From the NCBI RefSeq assembly GCF_023698535.1, contig NZ_JALJCL010000016.1, forward strand, positions 38,917-102,916: DNA of 64,000 nt, in the 5' to 3' direction. Positions within the stretch are counted from its first letter, which is position 1, and every line of letters begins with the position of its first letter. The position numbers and the translations under genes are program-made. The notes beneath the pieces were generated by a model. That model worked only from the letters and a program-made list of their open reading frames with translations. It did no database searches and was not told the origin of the DNA. Source of the stretch: Halorientalis regularis (GTDB lineage: Archaea > Halobacteriota > Halobacteria > Halobacteriales > Haloarculaceae). Below, in pieces: positions 9,470 through 17,150 of the stretch.

Positions 9470-10166
9470 TGGCTCAAATTTCGAGGAGTACGCCGACCTC
9501 GGCGCGACCACCGAGGACGCCATGGAGATCGCCGAGACGTCGATGGATCGCGTGCGCGAACTCGTTCCCGACGAGACGCTCGCGGACCGCATCCGCCAGA
9601 AATCGGTCCACGCGACCGGCGATCCCGAGTTCCAGCACCTCGTCCGGTTCACCGGCGCAACCGACGACGAACCCGTCGTCGCCGGCGCGCGGGCAGTCGC
9701 CGACGAACGGCCCATCGTCACCGACATCACGATGGTCAAATCGGGCATCACCGGTCGCGGGCACGACTGCCCGGTCCGGAAGGCCATCGGCAACGGCGCG
9801 GACCTCGCGGCCGAGACCGGGATGACCCGCACCGCCGCCTCGGTCCTCGAACTCGACCGCGAGGGCGTCTACGACGACGCGATTGCCGTCGTCGGCAACG
9901 CTCCGACGGCGGCGCTCGCGCTGGCCGACTGCATCGAGGACGGGACGAGACCTGCCGTCGTCGTCGCGACGCCCGTGGGATTCGTCAAGGCCGCCGAGAG
10001 CAGGAAACGGCTCCGCGAGGTGGCCGCCGAACACGGCGTAGCCGCGATCACGAACGTCGGCCGCCGGGGCGGGAGCGGCCTCGCCGCGGGGCTGACGAAC
10101 GAACTCGTCCACGTCGCCAGCGATCACCGCAACGGCGAACTGACGAACGGCGATCTGGACCGATGA
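9459..10166 (+). CDS. cbiC: Precorrin-8X / cobalt-precorrin-8 methylmutase
   Basis: A 235-residue protein of the CbiC/CobH family, which moves the C11 methyl group to C12 to give (co)hydrogenobyrinate. Visible family features are the RIRQKSVHATGDPEF segment with the catalytic-region histidine, DITMVKSGI, and VGNAPTAALAL followed by PAVVVATPVGFVKAAESK-like sequence. It starts inside the end of cobN (11-bp overlap) and overlaps cbiE through ATGA, so it is translationally coupled on both sides. Confidence 0.93.
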   Translation: MTTDGSNFEEYADLGATTEDAMEIAETSMDRVRELVPDETLADRIRQKSVHATGDPEFQHLVRFTGATDDEPVVAGARAVADERPIVTDITMVKSGITGRGHDCPVRKAIGNGADLAAETGMTRTAASVLELDREGVYDDAIAVVGNAPTAALALADCIEDGTRPAVVVATPVGFVKAAESRKRLREVAAEHGVAAITNVGRRGGSGLAAGLTNELVHVASDHRNGELTNGDLDR

Positions 10167-10945
10167 GCGACGCCGAGGACGACGGCTACGACCTCGATTC
10201 GGGCCCCGATCCGGCCGCGGTCGCCGCGAGCAAGCCGGAGCCGGTCGATCCCGAGAACCCGATCCACGCCGTCGGCATCGGGCCCGGCAACCCCGAGTTC
10301 CTGACGCCACGGGGGCGACGGGCCGTCGCCGAGGCCGACGTGGTCGTCGGGTTCGAGACTGTGATCGAGTTCGTCGCCGACCTGACCGACGCCGACACGC
10401 TGACCTGTGGCTACCGCGACGAGGGCGAGACGCTGGCCCGGTTCGCCGACCGCGTCGCGGGTGGCGACCGCGGCACGGCAGTCCTGATGGGTGACCCGAA
10501 CCACTCGGGATACCAGTTCCTCGGCAAGGTCGAGCGTGCCGCCGAGGCGGCCGGTGTGGGCCCGGTGCGAGCCGTGCCCGGTATCTCGGCGCTCCAGGTA
10601 GCGGCCTCGCGCGCCCGGACGCCGATGGAGGACAGCGAGTTCGTCACACTGCACAAGAGCGGCGACCTGTCGGCCGACCTCGAACGGCTCCGGAGTGCGG
10701 TCGGGGCGCGCCACCTGCTCGTCCTGCCCCGGCCCTACGACCTGATGCCCGGCGACGTGGCCGCCGACCTCCTCGACACCGGCGCGGGACCCGATCTGCC
10801 GGCGCTCGTGCTCGAACGATTGACCCACGACGGCGAGTCGATCGCGGAGACGACCCTCGGGTCACTGGCGGAGCAGGCCGGCGGTGACGGACCCGAGGAC
10901 ACCCCGTTCTCGGACCTGTCGGTGCTGGTCGTGCGGCGAAAGTAG
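10163..10945 (+). CDS. cbiE: Cobalt-precorrin-7 (C5)-methyltransferase CbiE
   Basis: A 260-residue SAM-dependent tetrapyrrole methylase. After an acidic N-terminal extension of about 35 residues it shows the GIGPGNPEFLTPRG start motif. Next come a VLMGDPNHSGY segment and the RAVPGISALQVAASR motif, all typical of the CbiE branch. No CbiT decarboxylase domain is fused, so CbiT must be encoded elsewhere. It is the last gene of the cobN operon; a convergent permease follows 12 bp later. Confidence 0.9.
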   Translation: MSDAEDDGYDLDSGPDPAAVAASKPEPVDPENPIHAVGIGPGNPEFLTPRGRRAVAEADVVVGFETVIEFVADLTDADTLTCGYRDEGETLARFADRVAGGDRGTAVLMGDPNHSGYQFLGKVERAAEAAGVGPVRAVPGISALQVAASRARTPMEDSEFVTLHKSGDLSADLERLRSAVGARHLLVLPRPYDLMPGDVAADLLDTGAGPDLPALVLERLTHDGESIAETTLGSLAEQAGGDGPEDTPFSDLSVLVVRRK

Positions 10946-10957
10946 GGCTGAAGGCGC

Positions 10958-12145
10958 TCAGAGACCGAATATCGGGACCAACCGGAAGGTGAGGTACGCG
11001 CCGACCGTCGCGATGGCGGGCACGATGTTCTGCATCAGGACGACGCGCGCGGTCGTCGCGGGGTCGAACAGGTCCCCCGCACTGGGGATGTCTTCGGGTT
11101 CTTCTTCGCCGATGGGCGGTAACTCTTCCCCGGGTTCGTCGGCGGCCAGCGCCTCGACGGTGACCGGCGGCGCTTCCTCCTTCCTGACGGCCTCTGGAAC
11201 GGTCATCGGTCGGGTGGCTCGTCCCCACCCGAGTCCGACGATGGACATCGTGGCGATGATGACGAAACTGGCGGGAATCCCGAGGATCGAGAGGAAGACG
11301 ACGAGCGTCGAACTGACCGAGGCGACGACGATAGCGGCCGTCAACGGCAGTTCCGTGATGTCACTGCCCATCGTCTCCAGCGTCCGCCGGGCGATGGTGA
11401 ACGCCCCGATAGCCACGGCGATCCCGCCGAGGATGATCGCCGGGTCCATCGCCAGTTCACCGCTCCCGACCAGTGGCGCGACGGCGTTGGCGATGTTCGA
11501 GGTCCCGGAGCTGAAGGCCATCAAACAGCCGATCGCCACGACGGTGATCGTCCCGACCAGCTCCCTGCGGTTGGTCGTTCGATGGAGGTGGGGTATCGGA
11601 AGAACTCCCGAGCGGTCCCAGTCGAACAGCGGCCCCTCGCTGCGCTCCATCGCGACCAGCTGGTTGAGCCGCGCGTAGAAGTAGCGGCCGATGATCAGCG
11701 ACACCCAGAACCCGATGATCGGCGAGACGACCCACCAGGTGACGATCTCCCCCATGACCACTAGATCGAGCACGTCGCCGGCCAGCGCCAGGCCTGCGAT
11801 CGCGCCCACGGCAGTCATCGACGTCGACGCCGGCACGCCGAAGACGTTCCCGACGAGCAGGGCGATTCCGATGAAAAACAGGACGGCGATGGACGTTTCG
11901 AGCGTGAACACGCCGGTGTTTGTCACCAGCTCCGTCCCGAGTTTCGTCACGACGTTCCGGCCGATGGTCCAGGCCCCGAGGAAGAAAAACAGGCCCATCA
12001 GCGCCGCCGCGCCCGTCTTCGAGATCGCGTCCGCACCGACGGCCGGCCCGAACGCGGGCCCCGTGGTCGAACCGCCGATGTTGTACGCGACGAACATCGC
12101 CACGAGGACGCCGATCACGAGCAGTAGCGCGACCATCAGTTCCAC
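10958..12145 (-). CDS. Inorganic phosphate transporter, PiT family
   Basis: A 395-residue membrane protein with about ten hydrophobic segments in two repeats. Each repeat carries a PiT signature: AYNIGGSTTGPAFGPAVG near the N-terminus and FSSGTSNIANAVAPLVG in the second half. PiT carriers take up phosphate as a metal-phosphate with H+ or Na+. The long hydrophilic loop before the last membrane helices is acidic. It overlaps the upstream repeat protein by 10 bp, so the two are coexpressed and may work together. Sulfate or another anion cannot be ruled out as substrate. Confidence 0.82.
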   Translation of the reverse strand: MELMVALLLVIGVLVAMFVAYNIGGSTTGPAFGPAVGADAISKTGAAALMGLFFFLGAWTIGRNVVTKLGTELVTNTGVFTLETSIAVLFFIGIALLVGNVFGVPASTSMTAVGAIAGLALAGDVLDLVVMGEIVTWWVVSPIIGFWVSLIIGRYFYARLNQLVAMERSEGPLFDWDRSGVLPIPHLHRTTNRRELVGTITVVAIGCLMAFSSGTSNIANAVAPLVGSGELAMDPAIILGGIAVAIGAFTIARRTLETMGSDITELPLTAAIVVASVSSTLVVFLSILGIPASFVIIATMSIVGLGWGRATRPMTVPEAVRKEEAPPVTVEALAADEPGEELPPIGEEEPEDIPSAGDLFDPATTARVVLMQNIVPAIATVGAYLTFRLVPIFGL

Positions 12146-12777
12146 CTGTCTTCGTCGAGGTCGTCCACTGATTCGTCGTCCGTCGCTTCATCGTCGGCCG
12201 CCGATTCGTCGCCATCGGCCAGTTTCCCGTCGCCCTCCAGTTGTTCTTCGAGCGTCTCCTCGACCGTCTCGGTTACCTTCTCCTCGACAGCCTCGCCGAC
12301 CGTCTCTTCGACCGTCTCACCGACCGTCTCCTCGACGGTTTCGCCCACGGTCTCTTCGACCGTCTCTCCGACCTTCTCCTCGACCGCCTCGCCGACCTTT
12401 TCTTCGACGGTTTCACCCACGGTCTCCTCGACGGTTTCGCCGACAGTCTCCTCGACGGTTTCGCCGACAGTCTCCTCGACGGTTTCGCCGACGGTATCCT
12501 CGACTGTCTCGTCGACGGTCTTTTCGACCGTTTCACCGACTTTCTCTTCGACCGTCTCGTCGACAGTCTCCTGAACGGTCTCTTTGACCGCCGTGGTCAT
12601 CCAGTCCGGGTCGAACCGGGCCATCTTCCAGACGACGTGGATGAGATAGGAAAGCAGGACGCCGAACCCGAAAGCCAGCCCGACGGCGTTGTCGACGACC
12701 ACGATCAGCGCCACTGAAAGGGCGATCAGCAGGCCGTAGGTCAGGTCGACGATCGAGTCGACACGGCTCGGGTTCAC
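12136..12777 (-). CDS. Membrane protein with octad VGETVEET repeats
   Basis: A 213-residue protein. Two hydrophobic helices (about residues 13-50) are followed by a long charged segment (about 60-180) made of roughly fifteen 8-residue units of the form VGETVEET, with EEKV and DETV variants, and then an acidic tail. The units are strongly helical and amphipathic, so a long rod or coiled coil beside the membrane is likely. It overlaps the phosphate permease gene by 10 bp, which suggests a regulatory or scaffolding role for that transporter. No enzymatic motif is seen. Confidence 0.7.
   Translation of the reverse strand: MNPSRVDSIVDLTYGLLIALSVALIVVVDNAVGLAFGFGVLLSYLIHVVWKMARFDPDWMTTAVKETVQETVDETVEEKVGETVEKTVDETVEDTVGETVEETVGETVEETVGETVEETVGETVEEKVGEAVEEKVGETVEETVGETVEETVGETVEETVGEAVEEKVTETVEETLEEQLEGDGKLADGDESAADDEATDDESVDDLDEDRWN
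12250..12580. repeat. In-frame 24-bp tandem repeat tract
   Basis: About 330 bp of tandem 24-bp units, each encoding one VGETVEET-type octad on the minus strand. Copies differ mainly at third codon positions and by K/E or A/T replacements. The period keeps the frame, so unit gain or loss would change protein length without breaking the gene. Confidence 0.85.
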
Positions 12778-12970
12778 GGCTCACCCGCCCATGGTGTACA
12801 CAGTTGCGGGACGGGAGCGCGTTGCTGGGTGCCGGTTCGCGAAAGATACACGTATAAATTGTCCGAGGAGGCCACGATTCAAGAGTGTTAGCAAAGCCGC
12901 CCGAGCGTTGAGGGCGGACGGTCGACGATCTACGCCCGACGGACCGGCGAGGAGGCGACTACGGAAGCCA

Positions 12971-13756
12971 CTAGATCGGCCCTTCGCCGTCGGTGGCGAC
13001 CGAGCGCGCACCCTGAACGAGCGCGTCCTCGAAGGAGGTCGGTTGAGTGCGGTCGGCGGTCGCCAGTGCGCGCTGGCGGGTAATCTCGCCCTCGATGGCG
13101 TCGGTCACCAGCGGATGGTCGCCCAGCGGGTCGGCGTAGGCCATCCCGCCGCGGTCGAGTTCGAGTTTCGCGGGGATCCGGCGGTCGGTCGTCGCGTTGG
13201 CGGTCATAAAGAGGGGAACGGCGACGGCACGGTCGGTCTCGATGGCGTAGCGGACACACTCGACGGCGGGGTTCTGCAGGAGATAGGTGGGTTCGACGGC
13301 GGCGTAGTCGGTCCGTTCGGCGATGCGTGCGGCATGGTACTCGACCATCTGTCGGTGATACGGTTGGGAACTGCTGCCCTGACCGACGAGGACGAGCGTC
13401 CCGTCGCTGTCGGCCTCGACCTGTGCGGTCGCGCGCTCGGTCACCAGCCGCGTGATGGCCGGGCTCTGTCCGATGGGTTCACAGTACCGGACGCTCCCGT
13501 CGAAGGCGGGAAAGGTCCGTGGCAGCACGTCCGTCGTCTCGCGGCTGTGCGCCAGCGACGCCGGGAGGACGTACACCACGCCCTCGGGCAGGGAACGGAA
13601 CCGCTCCCGGAGTTCCCTGCCGGGTTCCTCGGCGTACGTCACGGCGTGGGCCGCGTCGACTGCACCGCGGCGCGCGATGCGGTCCGCGTGGGTCGCCAGC
13701 GTCTCCCTGGCGTGAGTGCCCTCCTGCCCGACGAGTACGAGTGTGTCCTGGGTCAT
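12971..13756 (-). CDS. CbiX-like tandem-domain protein lacking chelatase histidines
   Basis: A 261-residue protein with two CbiX/SirB-type half domains. The halves begin LVLVGQEGTHA and LVLVGQGSSSQPYH, and the second continues with VEYHAARI and VAVPLFMTANATT. In active sirohydrochlorin cobaltochelatases the first motif is VGHGS and the PLF strand is followed by a histidine. Here both VGH motifs read VGQ and the second-site histidine is gone. The fold should be intact but classical metal insertion is doubtful. It may be a pseudoenzyme, a cobalt sensor or a tetrapyrrole carrier. Its promoter carries the repeat seen at cbtB. Confidence 0.75.
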   Translation of the reverse strand: MTQDTLVLVGQEGTHARETLATHADRIARRGAVDAAHAVTYAEEPGRELRERFRSLPEGVVYVLPASLAHSRETTDVLPRTFPAFDGSVRYCEPIGQSPAITRLVTERATAQVEADSDGTLVLVGQGSSSQPYHRQMVEYHAARIAERTDYAAVEPTYLLQNPAVECVRYAIETDRAVAVPLFMTANATTDRRIPAKLELDRGGMAYADPLGDHPLVTDAIEGEITRQRALATADRTQPTSFEDALVQGARSVATDGEGPI

Positions 13757-13761
13757 GGATC

Positions 13762-13771
13762 TTTTACAACC
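13762..13771. promoter_or_regulatory. Cobalt-gene element TTTTACAACC and adjacent inverted repeat
   Basis: TTTTACAACC on the plus strand is GGTTGTAAAA read towards the CbiX-like gene, whose ATG lies 6 bp away. It is the same core as the two copies before cbtB. About 14 bp further upstream GCAAGC-GA-GCTTGC forms an inverted repeat, and at cbtB a CAAGCTTG palindrome lies between the two copies. The shared pair of elements suggests coregulation of transporter and CbiX-like protein. Confidence 0.5.
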
Positions 13772-13870
13772 TCGCTTTGACTACAGCAAGCGAGCTTGCC
13801 CAAGGTGATGCGAGAGAGGATCAAATAAGTTGTGGTCAGGGGGGCGAGACTCACCAGGACCCCCTCTACC

Positions 13871-13882
13871 CGAACATGTTCG
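13871..13882. promoter_or_regulatory. NarO/DmsR-type palindrome upstream of the nirK-like gene
   Basis: CGAACATGTTCG fits CGAA-N4-TTCG, the palindrome reported for the haloarchaeal anaerobic regulators NarO and DmsR. It lies about 45 bp upstream of a TATA-like GTATATATC (about 13917-13925) and 67 bp before the ATG. A Shine-Dalgarno-like GGAGGTG sits at 13941-13947, just before the ATG. Three more copies precede the following three genes. Confidence 0.7.
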
Positions 13883-13949
13883 AGTGAATTCCCGGCCCGT
13901 TGGAATTCCCCGTCCCCGTATATATCAAATCCCCCAAGATGGAGGTGTC

Positions 13950-15119
13950 ATGAGCGATCAGATGAGTGCGCCCGGAACGCGGTTCTCGCGTCGTGATTTT
14001 GTGAAGGCAACTGGCGGTGCGGCGACCGTCGCGCTGGCCGGGTGCCAGGGCGCCCCGCGCGCCGAGAGTACTGCTAGGACGCCGGAGACGACTCCGGCGT
14101 CACAGTCGAACCAATCCTCCCTGCCGGCGGCGTCTCCGCCGGAGATGATCGACCTGGCCGAGCAGGACAACACGGTCACCCTGAAGACCCAGCCGGCGCG
14201 GCTCCCGGTCCACCCCGAAGAGTCACTCGGTGGCCCCATCGAGCTTCCGCGGGTGTGGGCGTTCCAGGCCGACGACGGCCAGCCCAGTGTCCCCGGCCCC
14301 GTCCTGCGGGCCCAGGAAGGTGACGTGATCGAGGTGACGCTGGACAACACCGACGGCAAACGGCCACACACCGTCCACTTCCACGGCGTCCAGAAGGCCT
14401 GGAAGGACGACGGCGTCCCGACGACCTCCGGCATCAAGGTTCCGGCCGGGGAGAAACACACCTACGAGATCCCCGCGAACACGCCCGGGACCCACGGCTA
14501 CCACTGCCACTACCAGACCCACAAGCACATCGAGATGGGGATGTACGGCATCTTCCGGGTCGACCCGAAGGGCTACGAGGAGGCCGACCGCGAGTACTTC
14601 CTCACCGTCAAGGACTGGGACTCCCGGCTCTCCCGGATGTACGCGGGCGAAGACGTGACCTACAGCGCCCACCGGCGCAAGGCCGACGTGTTCACGATCA
14701 ACGGCCGATCCCTGCCGCGTACCCTGCATCCGGAGGACGGCTCGCCGTTGATCGTCAGCAAGGGCGACACGGTCCGAGTCCACCTCGTCAACGTCGGCGG
14801 CTACATGGCCCACCCGATGCACACGCACAACCACCGGTTCGAGGTGGCCGAGAAGGACGGCAGCCAGCTCCCCGACGCGCTCCGCGTCGAACAGGACATC
14901 GTCAACGTCGCACCTGCACAGCGACGCACCATCGAGTTCGAGGCCAGCGCCGAACCCGGCATCTACCTGATGCACTGCCACAAGGTCAACCACGCCACCA
15001 ACGGCCTCGACGCCGCGGCGTCCTACCCCGGCGGCATGGTCACCGGCATCGTCTACGAGGAGGCGATGGACACCGACATCTTCGCCGACCTGATGGACTA
15101 CGCCGGCTACGAGATGTGA
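13950..15119 (+). CDS. Multicopper oxidase, probable NirK-like copper enzyme
   Basis: A 389-residue protein starting at the ATG behind GGAGGTG. It begins with a twin-arginine signal, SRRDFVKATGG, and a lipobox LAGC, so it is exported folded and lipid-anchored. Two cupredoxin domains follow. Copper motifs visible are HTVHFHG, GTHGYHCHYQTHKH, AHPMHTHNHRF and YLMHCHKVNH, which supply type 1/2/3-like ligands. Context (CGAA-N4-TTCG boxes, a DUF2249 gene and a membrane redox protein) favours nitrite reductase-type function, but the number of HCH motifs also allows a laccase-like oxidase. Confidence in multicopper oxidase is high; in nitrite reduction, moderate. Confidence 0.85.
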   Translation: MSDQMSAPGTRFSRRDFVKATGGAATVALAGCQGAPRAESTARTPETTPASQSNQSSLPAASPPEMIDLAEQDNTVTLKTQPARLPVHPEESLGGPIELPRVWAFQADDGQPSVPGPVLRAQEGDVIEVTLDNTDGKRPHTVHFHGVQKAWKDDGVPTTSGIKVPAGEKHTYEIPANTPGTHGYHCHYQTHKHIEMGMYGIFRVDPKGYEEADREYFLTVKDWDSRLSRMYAGEDVTYSAHRRKADVFTINGRSLPRTLHPEDGSPLIVSKGDTVRVHLVNVGGYMAHPMHTHNHRFEVAEKDGSQLPDALRVEQDIVNVAPAQRRTIEFEASAEPGIYLMHCHKVNHATNGLDAAASYPGGMVTGIVYEEAMDTDIFADLMDYAGYEM

Positions 15120-15131
15120 CGAACCGGTTCG
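15120..15131. promoter_or_regulatory. CGAA-N4-TTCG box before the PaaB-like gene
   Basis: CGAACCGGTTCG starts at the base after the nirK-like stop codon and ends 37 bp before the next ATG. It is a perfect palindrome of the NarO/DmsR type and gives the downstream gene its own regulated promoter. Confidence 0.65.
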
Positions 15132-15168
15132 GCACAACTGACACCCTGTCCACAGACTGAGACGAACC

Positions 15169-15465
15169 ATGGTCGAGAAACCCGACCGCGCCCGCGTCGG
15201 CGACGCACCGCGGGACGCCACGGAACGCGAGTGGGAGGTGTTCGTCCGCGAGGAGACCGACGGCCGCATGCGGTACGTCGGGAGCGTCACGGCCCCCGAC
15301 GCGGACGTAGCCTACGAGCAGGCGACGAAGCTGTTCGCCTGGTTCGCCGAGGACGTGTGGCTCTGCCCGGCCGACGCGGTCGCCCGCTACTCCACCCACG
15401 ACCTCGACGAGGACGCCGACCCCGTCCCGCTCGACACGGGCGATGAACCCCGAACCGTCGAGTGA
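15169..15465 (+). CDS. PaaB-like small protein, Htur_1727 family
   Basis: A 98-residue soluble protein with the core REWEVFVREETDG, RYVGSVTAPDADVAYEQA and DVWLCPADAVARYS. This resembles PaaB and, more closely, the haloarchaeal Htur_1727 family, described as a partner or candidate substrate of a radical SAM protein. No radical SAM gene is visible in this window, so the partner must be elsewhere if the assignment holds. It has its own CGAA-N4-TTCG promoter box and lies between the copper oxidase and the DUF2249 gene, pointing to a role in anaerobic respiration. The family call is from memory. Confidence 0.65.
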   Translation: MVEKPDRARVGDAPRDATEREWEVFVREETDGRMRYVGSVTAPDADVAYEQATKLFAWFAEDVWLCPADAVARYSTHDLDEDADPVPLDTGDEPRTVE

Positions 15466-15467
15466 GC

Positions 15468-15479
15468 CGAACTGGTTCG
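15468..15479. promoter_or_regulatory. CGAA-N4-TTCG box before the DUF2249 gene
   Basis: CGAACTGGTTCG begins 2 bp after the preceding stop codon and ends 37 bp before the DUF2249 ATG. A weak TATA-like GGTTTACAC lies between box and start. Confidence 0.65.
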
Positions 15480-15516
15480 GGGAAAGACCGACCGCGGTTT
15501 ACACGAACCTCGAACT

Positions 15517-15747
15517 ATGAGTCAGGATGCACCCACCCACAGACGGCTCGACGTGCGCGACATCGACGGCGAACCGTTCGACGAGATCATGGCGGCGCTC
15601 GACGACCTCCCCGAGGACGGCCGGCTCCGCCTGATCAACAGCTTCGAGCCGGAACCGCTGTACGGCGTGCTCACGGGACGCGGGTTCACCCACGAGACCG
15701 AACAGGTCGGCCCCGAGGAGTTCCACGTCGATATCGAGCACGCCTGA
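15517..15747 (+). CDS. DUF2249 domain protein
   Basis: A 76-residue protein with the DUF2249 pattern: LDVRDIDGEPF at the start, a helix, LRLINSFEPEPLYGVL and a final strand with the GRGF turn. DUF2249 proteins have a TusA-like two-layer fold and are common beside haloarchaeal nitrate, nitrite and nitric oxide genes. Their biochemical job is not settled. It has a separate upstream regulatory palindrome and no cysteine pair for sulfur transfer. Confidence 0.8.
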   Translation: MSQDAPTHRRLDVRDIDGEPFDEIMAALDDLPEDGRLRLINSFEPEPLYGVLTGRGFTHETEQVGPEEFHVDIEHA

Positions 15748-15749
15748 GC

Positions 15750-15761
15750 CGAACAGGTTCG
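15750..15761. promoter_or_regulatory. CGAA-N4-TTCG box before the membrane redox gene
   Basis: CGAACAGGTTCG begins 2 bp after the DUF2249 stop codon and ends 38 bp before the next ATG. Position and sequence match the two preceding boxes. Confidence 0.65.
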
Positions 15762-15799
15762 GCCACACTCGTTTGGCCGGTCGCCACGTACCCTCGGCC

Positions 15800-17149
15800 A
15801 TGAGCATCGTTCCTGGCGACATCGACACCGGACAAGGGCCGCCGATGACGGTCCCGCTCCGGCACTTCGTCGTCGCGGTCGGCTTCCTCGTCGGCGCGAC
15901 CGCCCTCGCGGCCGCCGACGCCGCCCTCGGACTCCCTGGACTGGCGGGTCTCGCCCACGTCCACCTCCTGCTCGCCGGCTGGGTCTGCATCACGATCATG
16001 GGCGCGATGACCCAGTTCGTACCCGTCTGGTCGGGCGTCGCCCTGCACTCCCGACGACTGGCTACTGCCCAGCTGTGGCTGGTCGCGCCCGGACTCCTCG
16101 GGATGGCCGGGAGCTTCCTGCTCGGGGCACTGGGCTGGGTCCACGTCTTCGGGACGCTCGCGCTCGTGGGGTTCTGGACGTTCGCCTACAACCTCGGGCG
16201 AACTCTGGCCCGTGTCGACGGCCTCGACGTGACGGAAGCGCACTTCGCGTTCGCCCTCACCTCGTTCGTGGCCGTGACCACGCTGGGTTTCCTGCTTGCA
16301 CTGTCGTACGCGACACCCGTGTTCGCTGCACTGCCGGTCGCGCGGACCGGAGCGGTGAGCGCGCACGCCACGCTCGCCGTGTTCGGTGCCATCCTGACCA
16401 CCGTCTTCGGCGCGCTCTACCAGCTCGCGACGATGTTCACCCAGACGGAACTCCACGGCGTCGATCACCACTGCTGCCGGGTCGAGTCCTACGGCTACCC
16501 CACTGGTGTCCTCGCGCTCGCGGTCGGCCGGCTGGTGGGGTCTGTACCGCTCGCACGGGTCGGCGGCGCGCTCGTGTGCCTCGCCGTCGCCGGCTTCGCT
16601 GTCCTGCTGGCCCGGCGACTGGTCGAGACCCGCGTCGACTGGACCCCGATGCTCTCCCGGTACGCCGTCGTCGCCGTCGCGATGGCCGCCTGGAGCCTGC
16701 TGACTGCTCCGGCGTGGCTCACCGATCCCCTCGCCCTCGCGTACCGCTTCGGCGGCCCCGATACTGTCCACCTGCTCGCGCTCGGTGTCGTCGGGTTCGT
16801 CGTACTCGGCACGCTCTATCACATCGTGCCCTTCATCGTCTGGGTTCACCGGTACAGCGACCTGCTCGGGTTCGAGGACGTACCGATGATCGACGACCTC
16901 TACGGCGACCGGCTGGCCGCGGCGGATTTCGGCCTGTTTTCCGCCGGCACGGCCGGGCTCGTCGCCGCGGACCTGCTGGCTCTGCCCACCGTCGTCGCCC
17001 CGCTCTCGGGGGCGCTCGTGGCCGCCGGTACCGTCGTGTTCGCCGCGAACCTGCTCTCGGTCCTGCGGAACCACAGCCCGCAGACGCTCGGCGGCGTGTT
17101 GTTCGCCAGTGCGGACCGTGACCAGGAACCCAGCGAGGAGGCGGTCTGA
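15800..17149 (+). CDS. Polytopic heme-type membrane protein (NnrS/cbb3 subunit I-like)
   Basis: From MSIVPGDIDTG this is a 449-residue protein with about twelve hydrophobic helices. Conserved histidines fall inside helices: AHVHLLLAGW, AHATLAVFG and VHLLALGVVGF, plus YHIVPFIVWVHRY, as in heme-copper oxidase subunit I or NnrS-like proteins. In the NirK-like gene group, electron transfer or nitric oxide handling is likely. It is too short and lacks the full copper-site signature of a complete oxidase subunit I. The gene has its own CGAA-N4-TTCG box. Confidence 0.68.
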   Translation: MSIVPGDIDTGQGPPMTVPLRHFVVAVGFLVGATALAAADAALGLPGLAGLAHVHLLLAGWVCITIMGAMTQFVPVWSGVALHSRRLATAQLWLVAPGLLGMAGSFLLGALGWVHVFGTLALVGFWTFAYNLGRTLARVDGLDVTEAHFAFALTSFVAVTTLGFLLALSYATPVFAALPVARTGAVSAHATLAVFGAILTTVFGALYQLATMFTQTELHGVDHHCCRVESYGYPTGVLALAVGRLVGSVPLARVGGALVCLAVAGFAVLLARRLVETRVDWTPMLSRYAVVAVAMAAWSLLTAPAWLTDPLALAYRFGGPDTVHLLALGVVGFVVLGTLYHIVPFIVWVHRYSDLLGFEDVPMIDDLYGDRLAAADFGLFSAGTAGLVAADLLALPTVVAPLSGALVAAGTVVFAANLLSVLRNHSPQTLGGVLFASADRDQEPSEEAV

Positions 17150-17150
17150 T

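Noticed and set aside
6947..9832. 961-codon minus-strand frame opposite cobN
   Set aside because: An antisense shadow of cobN in high-GC DNA; no start context or domain of its own.
12250..12580. CRISPR-like array
   Set aside because: The repeats are 24-bp in-frame protein repeats without spacers.
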